Assembly: GCF_040327995.1 (NCBI RefSeq)
Contig: NZ_JBEPIJ010000011.1
Coordinates: 1-64,000, forward strand
Length of the DNA stretch: 64,000 bases
Source: Solimonas thermocellulolyticum
Lineage (GTDB): Bacteria; Pseudomonadota; Gammaproteobacteria; Nevskiales; Nevskiaceae
Direction: 5' to 3'
Part shown: piece by piece, positions 27,208 through 35,668 of the stretch
Layout of the letters: the number at the start of each line of letters is the position of its first letter
Numbering within the stretch: position 1 is the first letter of the stretch
The notes under the pieces: model-generated
Told to the model about the DNA's origin: nothing
What the model saw: only the letters and a program-made list of their open reading frames with translations
Databases searched by the model: none
Translations under genes and position numbers: made by a program

Positions 27208-28695
27208 ATGAACCCGGACCTTGCCGCCGCGCGCGCCCGCCTCACGCCGCACCGTCCGGCGCTTGAGTTTCGCGGGCGCTGGTTGAGCTACGCCGAGCTC
27301 GACCAGCGTGCGCAACGGCTCGCGGTGCGCCTTTACGCCGCCGGCGTGCGCCGCGGCGACCGCGTGGCGATCCTCGCCGCCAACCACGTCGCCCACGTCG
27401 ATCTCCTTTTGGCGACGCCGCGCCTCGGCTTCATCGCGACGCCGCTCAACACTCGCCTGTCCGCCCACGAGCTGGCCGGCCTCGTGCGCGAGGTCGAACC
27501 GGCGCTGATGCTGCACGACGCCGCCTGCGCCACGCTGGCGCGCAGCTCCGGCGTGCCGCTGCGCGCGCTCGACGACTACGAGGACTGGCTCGCCACGGCA
27601 AAAGACCGGACACTGCCCGATTGCGGCGTCGGCGCCGAGGATGCGGCAATGTTGCTGTTCACCGGTGGCAGCACCGGGCTGCCCAAGGGCGCACTGATCG
27701 CGCACCGCCAGCTGTTCTACAACGCCGTCAACACCTGCTTCTCCTGGGGCGTCACCGGCGAGGACTGCGCGATCCAGGCGACGCCCGCCTTCCACGCCGC
27801 GTTCAACGTGCTGACCACGCCGCTGCTGCACGCCGGCGGCCGCGTCGTCTTGCAGCCGCACTTCGACGCCGGTGAATACCTGCGCCTCGTGGCGCGCGAA
27901 CGATCGACGCTGATGTTCCTCGTGCCGACGATGTACCAGATGCTCGCCGAACACGCGGACTTCGCCCACGCCGACCTGTCCTCGGTGCGCTGGGCCATCT
28001 GCGGCGGCGCGCCCTGTCCCGAGCCCTTGCAGCGGCTGTTCCGCGCACGCGGCGTGCGCTTCAAGCAGGGCTACGGCATGACCGAAGCCGGCGTGAACTG
28101 TTTCGCGATCGAGGTCGAGGACGCCGAACGCCGGCCCGGCTCGGTCGGCAAGCCGGTGCTGCATGCGAGGGCGGTGATCCGCGCGCCGGACGGCCGCCCC
28201 CTGCCGCGCGGCGAGATCGGCGAGCTGACGCTCGCCGGCGCACACCTGATGCTCGGCTACTTCCGCCGGAGCGAGGAAACCGCGCAGACGCTGCGCGACG
28301 GCTGGCTGTGGACCGGCGATCTCGCGCGCGAAGACGAAGACGGCTTCTTCTACATCGTCGGCCGGCGCAAGGAGATGTACATCTCCGGCGGCGAGAACGT
28401 CTACCCCGCGGAAGTCGAGGCCGCGCTCGCGCAATGCCCCGGCGTCGCCGAGTGCGCCGTGGTCGGCGTACCCGACGAACGCTGGGGCGAGGTGGGCCTG
28501 GCCGCCGTGCGCCTCGCTCCCGGCGCAAGGCCGGACGCCGCGGCCCTGCGCACGGCCCTCAAGGCGCGGATCGCGGCTTATAAGGTGCCCAAGCATTTCC
28601 TGTTTCTCGACGAGCTGCCGCGCAGCGGCGCCGGCAAGCTGCTCAAGACGGAGATCCGGCGTCGCTTCGAGGAGGAGAACCCATGCGTACCCTGA
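27208..28695 (+). CDS. Acyl-CoA synthetase (AMP-forming)
   Basis: A 495-residue ANL-superfamily ligase that activates a carboxylic acid as acyl-AMP and then acyl-CoA. The P-loop reads LLFTGGSTGLPKGAL (about residue 148), the adenine motif GYGMTEAG (about 291) and the hinge/A8 motif WLWTGDLAREDEDGFFYIVGRRKEM with catalytic Asp. The C-terminal lysine sits in PRSGAGKLLK (about 478). The length is slightly short, like medium-chain or aryl/steroid acyl-CoA ligases of this group. It overlaps the next gene by 13 bases. The substrate is not predictable from sequence; context points to an acid released by the lipase-like protein. Confidence 0.9.
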   Translation: MNPDLAAARARLTPHRPALEFRGRWLSYAELDQRAQRLAVRLYAAGVRRGDRVAILAANHVAHVDLLLATPRLGFIATPLNTRLSAHELAGLVREVEPALMLHDAACATLARSSGVPLRALDDYEDWLATAKDRTLPDCGVGAEDAAMLLFTGGSTGLPKGALIAHRQLFYNAVNTCFSWGVTGEDCAIQATPAFHAAFNVLTTPLLHAGGRVVLQPHFDAGEYLRLVARERSTLMFLVPTMYQMLAEHADFAHADLSSVRWAICGGAPCPEPLQRLFRARGVRFKQGYGMTEAGVNCFAIEVEDAERRPGSVGKPVLHARAVIRAPDGRPLPRGEIGELTLAGAHLMLGYFRRSEETAQTLRDGWLWTGDLAREDEDGFFYIVGRRKEMYISGGENVYPAEVEAALAQCPGVAECAVVGVPDERWGEVGLAAVRLAPGARPDAAALRTALKARIAAYKVPKHFLFLDELPRSGAGKLLKTEIRRRFEEENPCVP

Positions 28696-29915
28696 TCCAC
28701 TCGGCGTACGCCCGCGTCCGCTTCGGCCGCGCGCGCGGCGCGGCGGCGACGCTCGCCGCCGCGCTCGTGCTCGGAACCGCGACGGCGCGGGCCGAGGACG
28801 CGACCCTGGGGCGCTACCTGCCCCTCTATCCGGGTCTGTACCTGGACCTCGACTACCTGCAGGATGCGCGCGACCGCGTCTTCGACGCCGACGGCCGTGA
28901 GCGCGACACCGCGCTGCCGACCCTCGACGGCTCCACGCGCCTGCCGCTGCGCGAGGCGCGGGCGCGCTTGACCTGGACGTTCCCGCTGTTCGAAAGCCAA
29001 GACCTGCCGTTCTTCTCGCAGCGGCTGCATACGGCGCGGCTGACGCTGCGCTACGTCCGCGCCGACACGCGTGGGCGCCTCGCCGAGGTGGTGGACGCCA
29101 ACCCCCTGCTCGCGCGCGACGGCAGCGGCGTCGGCGACACCACGCTCGAATTCGGCAGTTTTCTGTGGGGCAGCCGCCACTGGCGCGACGAAGCCAGCGT
29201 GCCCGGTAACGCCGGCCTTTTGCTGATCGGGCTGAACGTGCCGACCGGCGTCTACGAACACGAAGCCCCGGTCAACGCCGGCAGCAATCACTGGGCCTTT
29301 CACGCTCGGCTCGGCACGGCCTTGCGACCGTGGCGCGGCGCGATCCTGGAGGCGGGCGCCGGCCATCGCCTCCACCTGCGCAACGAGGAGCCGCAGTTCG
29401 GCGGTCTTGCGCCCAGCGACGAGGGCGACGACTCATGGCTCGATCTGAGCCTTAATCAGCGCCTGTGGCGGGGGGTGCACTTGAGCCTTTCTTTTACCGA
29501 GCGTCGCGGCCGCGCCAACCGCTACGACAGCCCGCAGTTCGCACCCAATGCGCCGCCACCGCCCAATGCCTTTTCCGACACGGTGCCGACGCCCGGCATC
29601 TACCACGACGACGGCACCGCGCTGCGCACGGCCGGACTGAGCCTGAGCGGCTTCATCGGCCAGCGCTGGCTGCTCGGCCTGAGCTTCGTGCGCCCGCTTG
29701 CCGGTGCGAGCGGTGAATTCGCACTGCCGTTCACGAATCGCCAGCCGGCCGGCTGCATCGAGGGCGCGGCCACCTGCACCCGCAGCCCCGGCGAGACGGT
29801 GATCGTCGACGGCCTCGGCCCCGCGCGCAGCTACGCATCCGACCGCTGGATGCTGAGCCTGCGCCACAACTTCGGACAGGGAGACGCATTCTCATGCACC
29901 GGCTGCTCGCGCTGA
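28683..29915 (+). CDS. Outer-membrane beta-barrel, phenol-MetA-degradation type (1)
   Basis: A 410-residue exported protein with a signal peptide (to about residue 37, ARAEDAT) and many alternating strands typical of an outer-membrane barrel. Motifs such as GVGDTTLEFGSFLW, LLIGLNVPTGVYEHE and GSNHWAFHARLGTA match the MetA-pathway-of-phenol-degradation family (PF13557), whose members are thought to import hydrophobic compounds. It ends in a Cys-containing tail rather than a terminal aromatic residue, an unusual end for a barrel. It overlaps both neighbours and is followed by a related barrel gene. Confidence 0.78.
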   Translation: MRTLIHSAYARVRFGRARGAAATLAAALVLGTATARAEDATLGRYLPLYPGLYLDLDYLQDARDRVFDADGRERDTALPTLDGSTRLPLREARARLTWTFPLFESQDLPFFSQRLHTARLTLRYVRADTRGRLAEVVDANPLLARDGSGVGDTTLEFGSFLWGSRHWRDEASVPGNAGLLLIGLNVPTGVYEHEAPVNAGSNHWAFHARLGTALRPWRGAILEAGAGHRLHLRNEEPQFGGLAPSDEGDDSWLDLSLNQRLWRGVHLSLSFTERRGRANRYDSPQFAPNAPPPPNAFSDTVPTPGIYHDDGTALRTAGLSLSGFIGQRWLLGLSFVRPLAGASGEFALPFTNRQPAGCIEGAATCTRSPGETVIVDGLGPARSYASDRWMLSLRHNFGQGDAFSCTGCSR

Positions 29916-31099
29916 TCGCCCTCTCGGCGCTGCCGGCCCTGGCGCAGGGCGGCATCGTCTTCACCCCGCACCTGTCCGAATACGCGCGCCTTGCTCCCGG
30001 CCAGTACACCGAGTTCACGCTGATCACGACCCGCATCGAGGAGGTCTACGACCGCGACGGGCGCAAAGTGCATACCGGTGCGCCGTTCATCCCGCCGGGC
30101 GACCGCATCGATGCCAGCCTCCTGCTGTTCAAATCGCTGTGGGTCGGCAATCCGTTCCGCGACTCCGAATTCGCGTTCCTGCGCGAGCGGCCGCAGTTCT
30201 GCCGCATCATCGCCACGCTCGGGCACCAGCAGGCGACCGGCAACGCGGTACGGCGCGGCCTGAACGCAGGCCAGCATTCGGGCGCCAGCGGCCTGGGCGA
30301 TCTGTTCGGACTGTGCGGCATTTACGGTCTGGAACACCGCTACGGCCCGGTCAAGGGCAATGGCCTGTTCGGCACCACGGTGAAGGTTCCGATCGGCCGC
30401 TACGACACCGACGCGCTCCTGAACACCGGCACGAACTACTGGAGCGTGATTCCCCAGCTCGCCGTGCACGCCGAGCTGTTCGGCCGCATCTATGTCGACG
30501 GCACCTTTGCCTGGCAGTTCAACGGCGACAACGACGAGCCCGCCTTCGGCGGCCTCACGCCCACCGACCCGGCCGACGTGCGCAATCTGGAGGTCAACGT
30601 GGCGTGGAAGTTCAACGAGCACTGGTTCGCCGATCTGGGCTGGTCGCATCGCGCCTCGGTCGGCCCCAACCGCTATGAGCGCTTCACGCTGAACCTGCGC
30701 GACCAGCCGCTGCCGCCGACCTCGGCCTGCGCCAGCACACAGCCGCTGCTCGGATTCCCGATTCCCGATGCCCTGTGTAACTCGCTGCCGTTCTTCTACC
30801 TCGCGCCCAGACCCGGTCCCTACCAGGACCGCGGCGTCGAAGGCACGCTGCTGACCGCGGGGATCTACTACGTCTACCGCACGTCCACGGTGCTGAACCT
30901 GCGCGTCGCCCAGCCCATCTTTGGGCGCGGCGGGCAGATCGAGGCGATCTACGACGTCTTTGCCACACCGCCGGACGCGCCGGGGTCGGCACCGATCGCG
31001 CAACTGACGTCGACGCAAAACGGCGTCCAGGAAGCCGCCGCGGTCTCAGCCTCGCCCTACCTCGAGCTGCGGCTCGTCTATCTGTTCTGGGCACCATGA
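29894..31099 (+). CDS. Outer-membrane beta-barrel, phenol-MetA-degradation type (2)
   Basis: A 401-residue exported protein, related to the preceding one. The signal peptide ends near residue 18 (LAQGGIVF). Strand motifs include GLGDLFGLCGIYG, VPIGRYDTDALLNTGTNYW and NVAWKFNEHWFADLGW, which fit the PF13557 barrel family. It ends in the aromatic-rich LRLVYLFWAP, a better outer-membrane insertion signal than its partner has. Two barrels in tandem suggest paired uptake of a hydrophobic substrate and its hydrolysis product, or a hetero-oligomer. It overlaps the upstream gene by 22 bases and the lipase gene by four. Confidence 0.78.
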   Translation: MHRLLALIALSALPALAQGGIVFTPHLSEYARLAPGQYTEFTLITTRIEEVYDRDGRKVHTGAPFIPPGDRIDASLLLFKSLWVGNPFRDSEFAFLRERPQFCRIIATLGHQQATGNAVRRGLNAGQHSGASGLGDLFGLCGIYGLEHRYGPVKGNGLFGTTVKVPIGRYDTDALLNTGTNYWSVIPQLAVHAELFGRIYVDGTFAWQFNGDNDEPAFGGLTPTDPADVRNLEVNVAWKFNEHWFADLGWSHRASVGPNRYERFTLNLRDQPLPPTSACASTQPLLGFPIPDALCNSLPFFYLAPRPGPYQDRGVEGTLLTAGIYYVYRTSTVLNLRVAQPIFGRGGQIEAIYDVFATPPDAPGSAPIAQLTSTQNGVQEAAAVSASPYLELRLVYLFWAP

Positions 31100-32544
31100 A
31101 CACGTCTTGCCAGCGCTTGATGCGCGTCGTGCTCGCGCTGCTCACCGGAGTGGTGCTCGGCGCGTGTGCGCCGCGCGAATGGTTGCTGCCCAAGCTCGGC
31201 GTGCAGCCGCCGAAGCTGCACGACTTCCCCGCGGACTTCACCCCGCCGATCTCGGCGCAAACCGGGCGGCCCATGCCCGGCTTCGGCGGCGGCGGCCAGC
31301 GCCTGCCGGTCACCCCGGTGATCTTCGTGCACGGCAATACGGTGTCGGCGCGCTACTGGCTGCCGGCGCGGCGCTACTTCCTCGACGCCGGCTATCCGCG
31401 CAACGCGCTATGGGCCTTCGGCTATGGCTGGGACAACGTGCGCTACTTCGACAGCAACGACCTGTCGGTGGCGAGCATCGAGCGCATGGTCGATGCCGTC
31501 ACCGCCTATCTGTCCAAGACCAGCGGCCGCGAACTGCGTCAGGTGGACATCGTCGCGCATTCGCTGGGGGTGACGCTGGTGCGCCAGTGGATGATGCAGA
31601 CCAACGGCTGGCATCGCGTACGCAACTTCGTCGCCGCCTGCGGCGCCAACCACGGCGTCTGGACCGCCTGGCCCGATGCGCGCGGGCAGAACCGCGTGGT
31701 GTCCTTCGAACTCGCGCCCGAGAGTCCCTGGCTCGCGCAGCTCAACCGCGCGGGCGAGACACCGGGGCCGACGCGCTACATGACGCTGTACGACGGCACC
31801 GGCTGGAGCGACGTGCTGTTTCCCGCGCCGCGCCAAGACAGCCCCGCGCTCAAGGGCGCAGACAACCTCGCCTACAACCGCGTGCACGGTACCCACTACG
31901 ACCATCTTGAGCTCGCGCGCGTGCCGGAGACGCTGCGCGCCATCCTGGACTTTCTGCGCGCGGCCCCCGAGCCGCTGCCGCAGGCCACGCCGCCCGCGAT
32001 CCTGCGTCAAGGCGAGCGGCTGCGCGCCGACGACGCGGACGCCCGGCTGCATTGCACTGACGACGGCCGCTACCCGAACGCGGCGACGCCGCCGGTGCGC
32101 GAGCAACTGCTCGCCCCCGGCCGGCTCTACACCTGTTACGCGCACAGCTCGCGCAGCGGGCTATCGAGCCCGATGGCGCGCTTCAAGCGTCGATCCGCCG
32201 CCGCGCCGCGCGCGACACCGACGCTCGGTGCGAGCCCGCCGCCCGGCAGCTACGAACAGCCGCAACGCATCGCCCTGTACAGCGACGACCCGGACGCCTT
32301 CATCGTCTACAGCATCGCGGACACCCCCGATACCGGTTCACCGCTGTATCGCGAACCGATCTACGTGGCCGGTCCGGTGCGACTGCAGGCGCGTGCCTTC
32401 ACCGCGGACGGCCGCGCCAGCGAACCCTTGGTGCTCGATTACGACATCAGCCTGGAGCTGATCGACGCGCGGCGCACGCTGCAGCGTCAGCTCGACCCCG
32501 ACACCCCCGTGCACTACGCCGCCCGGCGCAAGAAAGGCCGATGA
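31096..32544 (+). CDS. Lipoprotein lipase / polyester-depolymerase-like hydrolase with chitobiase-type domain
   Basis: A 482-residue predicted lipoprotein (lipobox LGAC, Cys24). The alpha/beta-hydrolase domain has the oxyanion strand VIFVHGN (about 75–81) and a nucleophile elbow AHSLG with Ser156. The elbow begins with Ala rather than Gly, as in class-2 lipases and the PhaZ7-type polyhydroxybutyrate depolymerase. His candidates lie in GTHYDHLEL. Residues about 385–455 (ALYSDDPDAFIVYSI, then GSPLYREPIYV and RLQARAFTADG) resemble the chitobiase/hexosaminidase C-terminal Ig-like domain. It probably hydrolyses lipid or polyester chains at the cell surface. The exact substrate is unknown. Confidence 0.82.
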   Translation: MNTSCQRLMRVVLALLTGVVLGACAPREWLLPKLGVQPPKLHDFPADFTPPISAQTGRPMPGFGGGGQRLPVTPVIFVHGNTVSARYWLPARRYFLDAGYPRNALWAFGYGWDNVRYFDSNDLSVASIERMVDAVTAYLSKTSGRELRQVDIVAHSLGVTLVRQWMMQTNGWHRVRNFVAACGANHGVWTAWPDARGQNRVVSFELAPESPWLAQLNRAGETPGPTRYMTLYDGTGWSDVLFPAPRQDSPALKGADNLAYNRVHGTHYDHLELARVPETLRAILDFLRAAPEPLPQATPPAILRQGERLRADDADARLHCTDDGRYPNAATPPVREQLLAPGRLYTCYAHSSRSGLSSPMARFKRRSAAAPRATPTLGASPPPGSYEQPQRIALYSDDPDAFIVYSIADTPDTGSPLYREPIYVAGPVRLQARAFTADGRASEPLVLDYDISLELIDARRTLQRQLDPDTPVHYAARRKKGR

Positions 32545-33308
32545 CCCAGACCCCGCCCCCCGCCGCGCCCCGGACCGCCATCGTCACCGGCGGCACCGGC
32601 GCCATCGGCAGCGCAATTTGCCGCGCACTCGCCGCCGCCGGCCTCGAGATCGTCGCCATCGGCCATCCGGCGGAGGGCGCGCGCATCCCGGCCTGGCGGC
32701 AAGACCTGTCCGCATCCGGCGTGGACGTGGCGGTCGAACTCGCCGATCTCGCCGACGCCGAAGCGGCGGCGGCGGCGATGCAGCGCGCCTGCGCGCGGCT
32801 CAAGGCGGTGGACGTACTGGTCAACGCCGCCGGCATCACCCGCGACGCGCGCTTCGTCAAGATGACGCCGGAGCAGTGGCGCGCGGTGCTTTCGAGCAAT
32901 CTCGACAGCGTCTTTTTCTGCACCCGGGCGGTGTTCGCCGACATGTGCGTGCGCGGCTTCGGCCGCATCGTCAACATCGCCTCCGTCAACGGCCAGAAGG
33001 GCCAGTTCGGCCAGGCCAATTACGCCGCCGCCAAGGCCGGCATGCACGGCCTGACGATGAGTCTCGCGCTCGAAGGCGCACGCCATGGCGTGACCGTGAA
33101 CACGGTCTCGCCAGGCTATGTCCGCACGCCGATGACCGCGGCGATCAAGCCCGAGGTGCTGCAGAGGATCGTCGCGCAGATTCCGCTCGGGCGCATGGCC
33201 GAGCCGGAGGAGATCGCGCGTGTGGTCGCCTTCCTGTGCGCGCGCGAATCCGCCTACATCACCGGCGCCAACCTCCCGGTGAACGGCGGCTTGTACATGT
33301 CGGCCTGA
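32541..33308 (+). CDS. PhaB-like SDR, acetoacetyl-CoA reductase family
   Basis: A 255-residue NAD(P)H-dependent short-chain dehydrogenase. The cofactor motif TGGTGAIGSAIC lies at about residues 16–27, the catalytic Ser in NIASVNGQKGQFGQANY (about 152) and the Tyr–Lys pair in YAAAK (about 165). The NGQKGQFGQ segment and the VSPGYVRTPM end of the active site are those of PhaB, which reduces 3-oxoacyl-CoA to (R)-3-hydroxyacyl-CoA for polyhydroxyalkanoate. It is the last gene of the operon, overlapping the lipase by four bases. In this context it could run in either direction, in polyester synthesis or turnover. Confidence 0.88.
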   Translation: MTQTPPPAAPRTAIVTGGTGAIGSAICRALAAAGLEIVAIGHPAEGARIPAWRQDLSASGVDVAVELADLADAEAAAAAMQRACARLKAVDVLVNAAGITRDARFVKMTPEQWRAVLSSNLDSVFFCTRAVFADMCVRGFGRIVNIASVNGQKGQFGQANYAAAKAGMHGLTMSLALEGARHGVTVNTVSPGYVRTPMTAAIKPEVLQRIVAQIPLGRMAEPEEIARVVAFLCARESAYITGANLPVNGGLYMSA

Positions 33309-33339
33309 GCGCTCGTGAATCATTCGAGCGCTCAGGCCG
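33301..33339. terminator. Perfect 15-base hairpin between convergent genes
   Basis: CGGCCTGAGCGCTCG and its exact complement enclose a nine-base loop (TGAATCATT). The left arm includes the stop codon of the reductase gene. No T-run follows on either strand, so it may be a bidirectional terminator or an RNA-stability element. Confidence 0.6.
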
Positions 33340-33423
33340 GCCAGAAATGGCGGCACGAATCGAGCCCGAGAGCTTGATTCGTGTTCGCCGGGCGCCGAAG
33401 CGCACCGCGCGCGGACGTGCGGG

Positions 33424-34785
33424 CTATTTGAAGGTCTGCTTGGTGACGTTGGCGGGATCGAAGTAGCTGATCGGAAAATCGCGCTCGATCGTCTCCGGCG
33501 CTTCGTTGTTCATCGAGTAGGCGATGTAGCGACCCGATTGCAGGTCGTAGGCGGTTTCCATCGCCGGCGGTGCGATGAAGGGTTTGTCATACGCCTGGAA
33601 GGTGTGCATCTCCTGCCAGCGCCACAGCTGATCACGGTTGTCGTACAGATCCACCAGCACGATGCCCCAGCTGTCCTCCTCCACGTAGAACACGCGGCGC
33701 TTGAACATGTGGCTGGTGCGCGGGCGCAGATTGGCCTCGACGACCCAAACCCTGCGCCGCTCATAGCGGGTCAAGTCCTGGTTGATGTGACCCTTGAGGA
33801 TGATGTCCCGGTAGCGGTACTCGTCGCTGTGCAGCTTGTAGGAGTTGGCCGGGACGAACATCTCCTTCTTGCCGATCAGCTTCCAGGTGTAGCGGTCGGT
33901 GGCGCCGTTGTAGGCATCGAGCTGGTCGTTGGTGCGCAGGCCGTCGGAAGCGGTGCTCGGGTTGTCGTAGGCCACGTTGGGCGCACGGCGGATGCGGCGC
34001 TGACCCGGGCTGTACTGCCAGGCCCGGCGCGGTTCGCGCACCTGGTCCATGGTCTCGTGCACCAGCGTGATCTGACCGGCGAGCCGCGGCGGTGCCCGCA
34101 CGATCTGCAGGAAGTAGATGATGATGTTGTCGATCGACTCGGGCGTGGCGTCGCGCGCCGCGTAGGGAAACTTCACGTCCTCGGTGATCTCCACCAGCGT
34201 GAACGCGCCGGAGGGCGTCACCGCGGCCTGGTTGTTCCAGCGCGCACCACCCACGCCGCGATAACGCAGCTTGTGGTTCCAGACCACCTCCTGCCCGGAC
34301 TTGGGGATCGGGAACGGAAAGCCGAGAATGGCGTTCTTGAGCGACTCGCCCTCGAACTCCAGCGTCGCATTGACCGCGTTGCGCGCGGTGGCCTCGTAGA
34401 CGAAATCGGGGAAGGCTGCCGTGCGCCGGGTTTCGTAGACGTTGATCTTGTAGGTGTCGAACTTCTCCAGCATCGCGAGCTGGCCGGCGCTGAGCTGGTC
34501 GCGGTACTGCGCGGCGTTGGCGGCGGTGATCGTGAACAGCGGCTGGTCCTGCGGATATGGATCGCAGTACCGGGAACCCTCGCCCTTGTAGCACGGCGGC
34601 GAGGTGGTCAGCCCACCGGTCCAGGCCGGAATGCTGCCGTCGCCGTTGCCGGCGCGTTCCGCCCCCACCGGCGTCAGATCCTTGCCGAGCCGGGCCGCCT
34701 CCTCCGCGGACACCTTGGCCCCTGCCGGCGCGGCGGCCAGCAGCACCAAGAGAAACACCGTATGCACACCCGTGTGAACACGCAT
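33424..34785 (-). CDS. DUF1329 family protein
   Basis: A 453-residue exported protein with a signal peptide (to about residue 24, AGAKVSAEE). DUF1329 begins with the typical RLGKDLTPVGAERAGN and IPAWTGGL segments and continues with NGATDRYTWKLIGKKEM. The family folds like the LolA/LolB/VioE lipid-carrier group, and its genes often lie in clusters for hydrophobic-compound degradation in pseudomonads. The ribosome site is exceptionally strong (GAGGAGGAGTAGGGGAG just before the ATG). It converges on the acyl operon, so it is likely a functional partner as a periplasmic lipid carrier, by inference. Confidence 0.9.
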   Translation of the reverse strand: MRVHTGVHTVFLLVLLAAAPAGAKVSAEEAARLGKDLTPVGAERAGNGDGSIPAWTGGLTTSPPCYKGEGSRYCDPYPQDQPLFTITAANAAQYRDQLSAGQLAMLEKFDTYKINVYETRRTAAFPDFVYEATARNAVNATLEFEGESLKNAILGFPFPIPKSGQEVVWNHKLRYRGVGGARWNNQAAVTPSGAFTLVEITEDVKFPYAARDATPESIDNIIIYFLQIVRAPPRLAGQITLVHETMDQVREPRRAWQYSPGQRRIRRAPNVAYDNPSTASDGLRTNDQLDAYNGATDRYTWKLIGKKEMFVPANSYKLHSDEYRYRDIILKGHINQDLTRYERRRVWVVEANLRPRTSHMFKRRVFYVEEDSWGIVLVDLYDNRDQLWRWQEMHTFQAYDKPFIAPPAMETAYDLQSGRYIAYSMNNEAPETIERDFPISYFDPANVTKQTFK

Positions 34786-34906
34786 CTCCCCTACTCCTCC
34801 TCATAGCGCTGTCGCGACGCAAGCCCCCCTTAGCCTGCGTGCGCGGCTCGTCGATACGGCGACGAGCGACGCGCTCAAGATAGCACCGTTTACGGCGGAC
34901 TCGGCA

Positions 34907-35668
34907 TCAGGCGTCGAGCATCGCCGCCAGCACGGCGCGCACCTTGCGCATCCCGAGCTCGACCGACTGCGCGATCTCGGCATGGATGTCGCCCAGTCCC
35001 TTGACCCCGGCCGCCCAGTTCACGGAGACCGCGAGACAGGCGTAGTCCATCCCGAGCTCGGCCGCCAGTGCCGCTTCCGGCATGCCGGTCATGCCGACCA
35101 TGTCGGCACCGTCGCGCCGCAGTCGACGAATTTCCGCGGCCGTTTCAAGGCGCGGTCCCTGCGTCACCGCCATCACGCCGGCCCCCGCCACCGTCACCTG
35201 GCACCGGGCCGCCGCCGAGCGCAGTTGCTCGCGCAGTTGCGGTGAATACGGCTGCGTGAATTCGACGTGGCGCAGGGCGCTACCTTCGCGACCGTCGGAG
35301 AAGCTGTGCTCGCGACCCCAGGTGTAGTCGATGAGGTCCTCGGGCAGAGCGATCTCGCCCGGCGTGAACCACTCGGCGATCGCGCCGACCGCGGCGATCG
35401 CGACCACACGCTGCACGCCTTGCGCGTGCAGCGCCCACAGGTTGGCGCGGTAGTTGATCGCATGCGGCGGCAGTTTGTGGCCCTCGCCGTGACGCGCGAG
35501 AAACCAGGCCCGTGCCGCGCCGACGCGGCCGAGCAGCAATGGCGCGCTTGGCGCGCCAAAAGGAGTCTCCGCGGCCAGCCGCCGCTCGATTTCGAGGCCC
35601 GGCCACTGGTTCATGCCGGTGCCGCCGATGACGGCGAAATCGCTACCGCTGAGCGCTGCTGCGTTCAT
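34907..35668 (-). CDS. S-methyl-5'-thioinosine phosphorylase
   Basis: A 253-residue purine nucleoside phosphorylase of the MTAP/MTIP family. It cleaves methylthioinosine or a related nucleoside with phosphate to give hypoxanthine and methylthioribose-1-phosphate. Motifs include GGTGMNQWPG at the N-terminus, ARHGEGHKLPPHAINYRAN (about 57–75), DYTWGREHSFSDG and TQGPRLETAAEIR. The start at 35668 is set by the one-base stop/start overlap (TGATG) with the phosphoribosyltransferase gene. The neighbouring hypoxanthine phosphoribosyltransferase and nagZ match the Pseudomonas arrangement. MTIP rather than MTAP is inferred from this context. Confidence 0.88.
   Translation of the reverse strand: MNAAALSGSDFAVIGGTGMNQWPGLEIERRLAAETPFGAPSAPLLLGRVGAARAWFLARHGEGHKLPPHAINYRANLWALHAQGVQRVVAIAAVGAIAEWFTPGEIALPEDLIDYTWGREHSFSDGREGSALRHVEFTQPYSPQLREQLRSAAARCQVTVAGAGVMAVTQGPRLETAAEIRRLRRDGADMVGMTGMPEAALAAELGMDYACLAVSVNWAAGVKGLGDIHAEIAQSVELGMRKVRAVLAAMLDA

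Noticed and set aside
33301..33339. Hairpin as an IS or attC-type recombination site
   Set aside because: It is a single perfect palindrome between convergent genes without flanking repeats or a recombinase, so a terminator or mRNA-end element is simpler.
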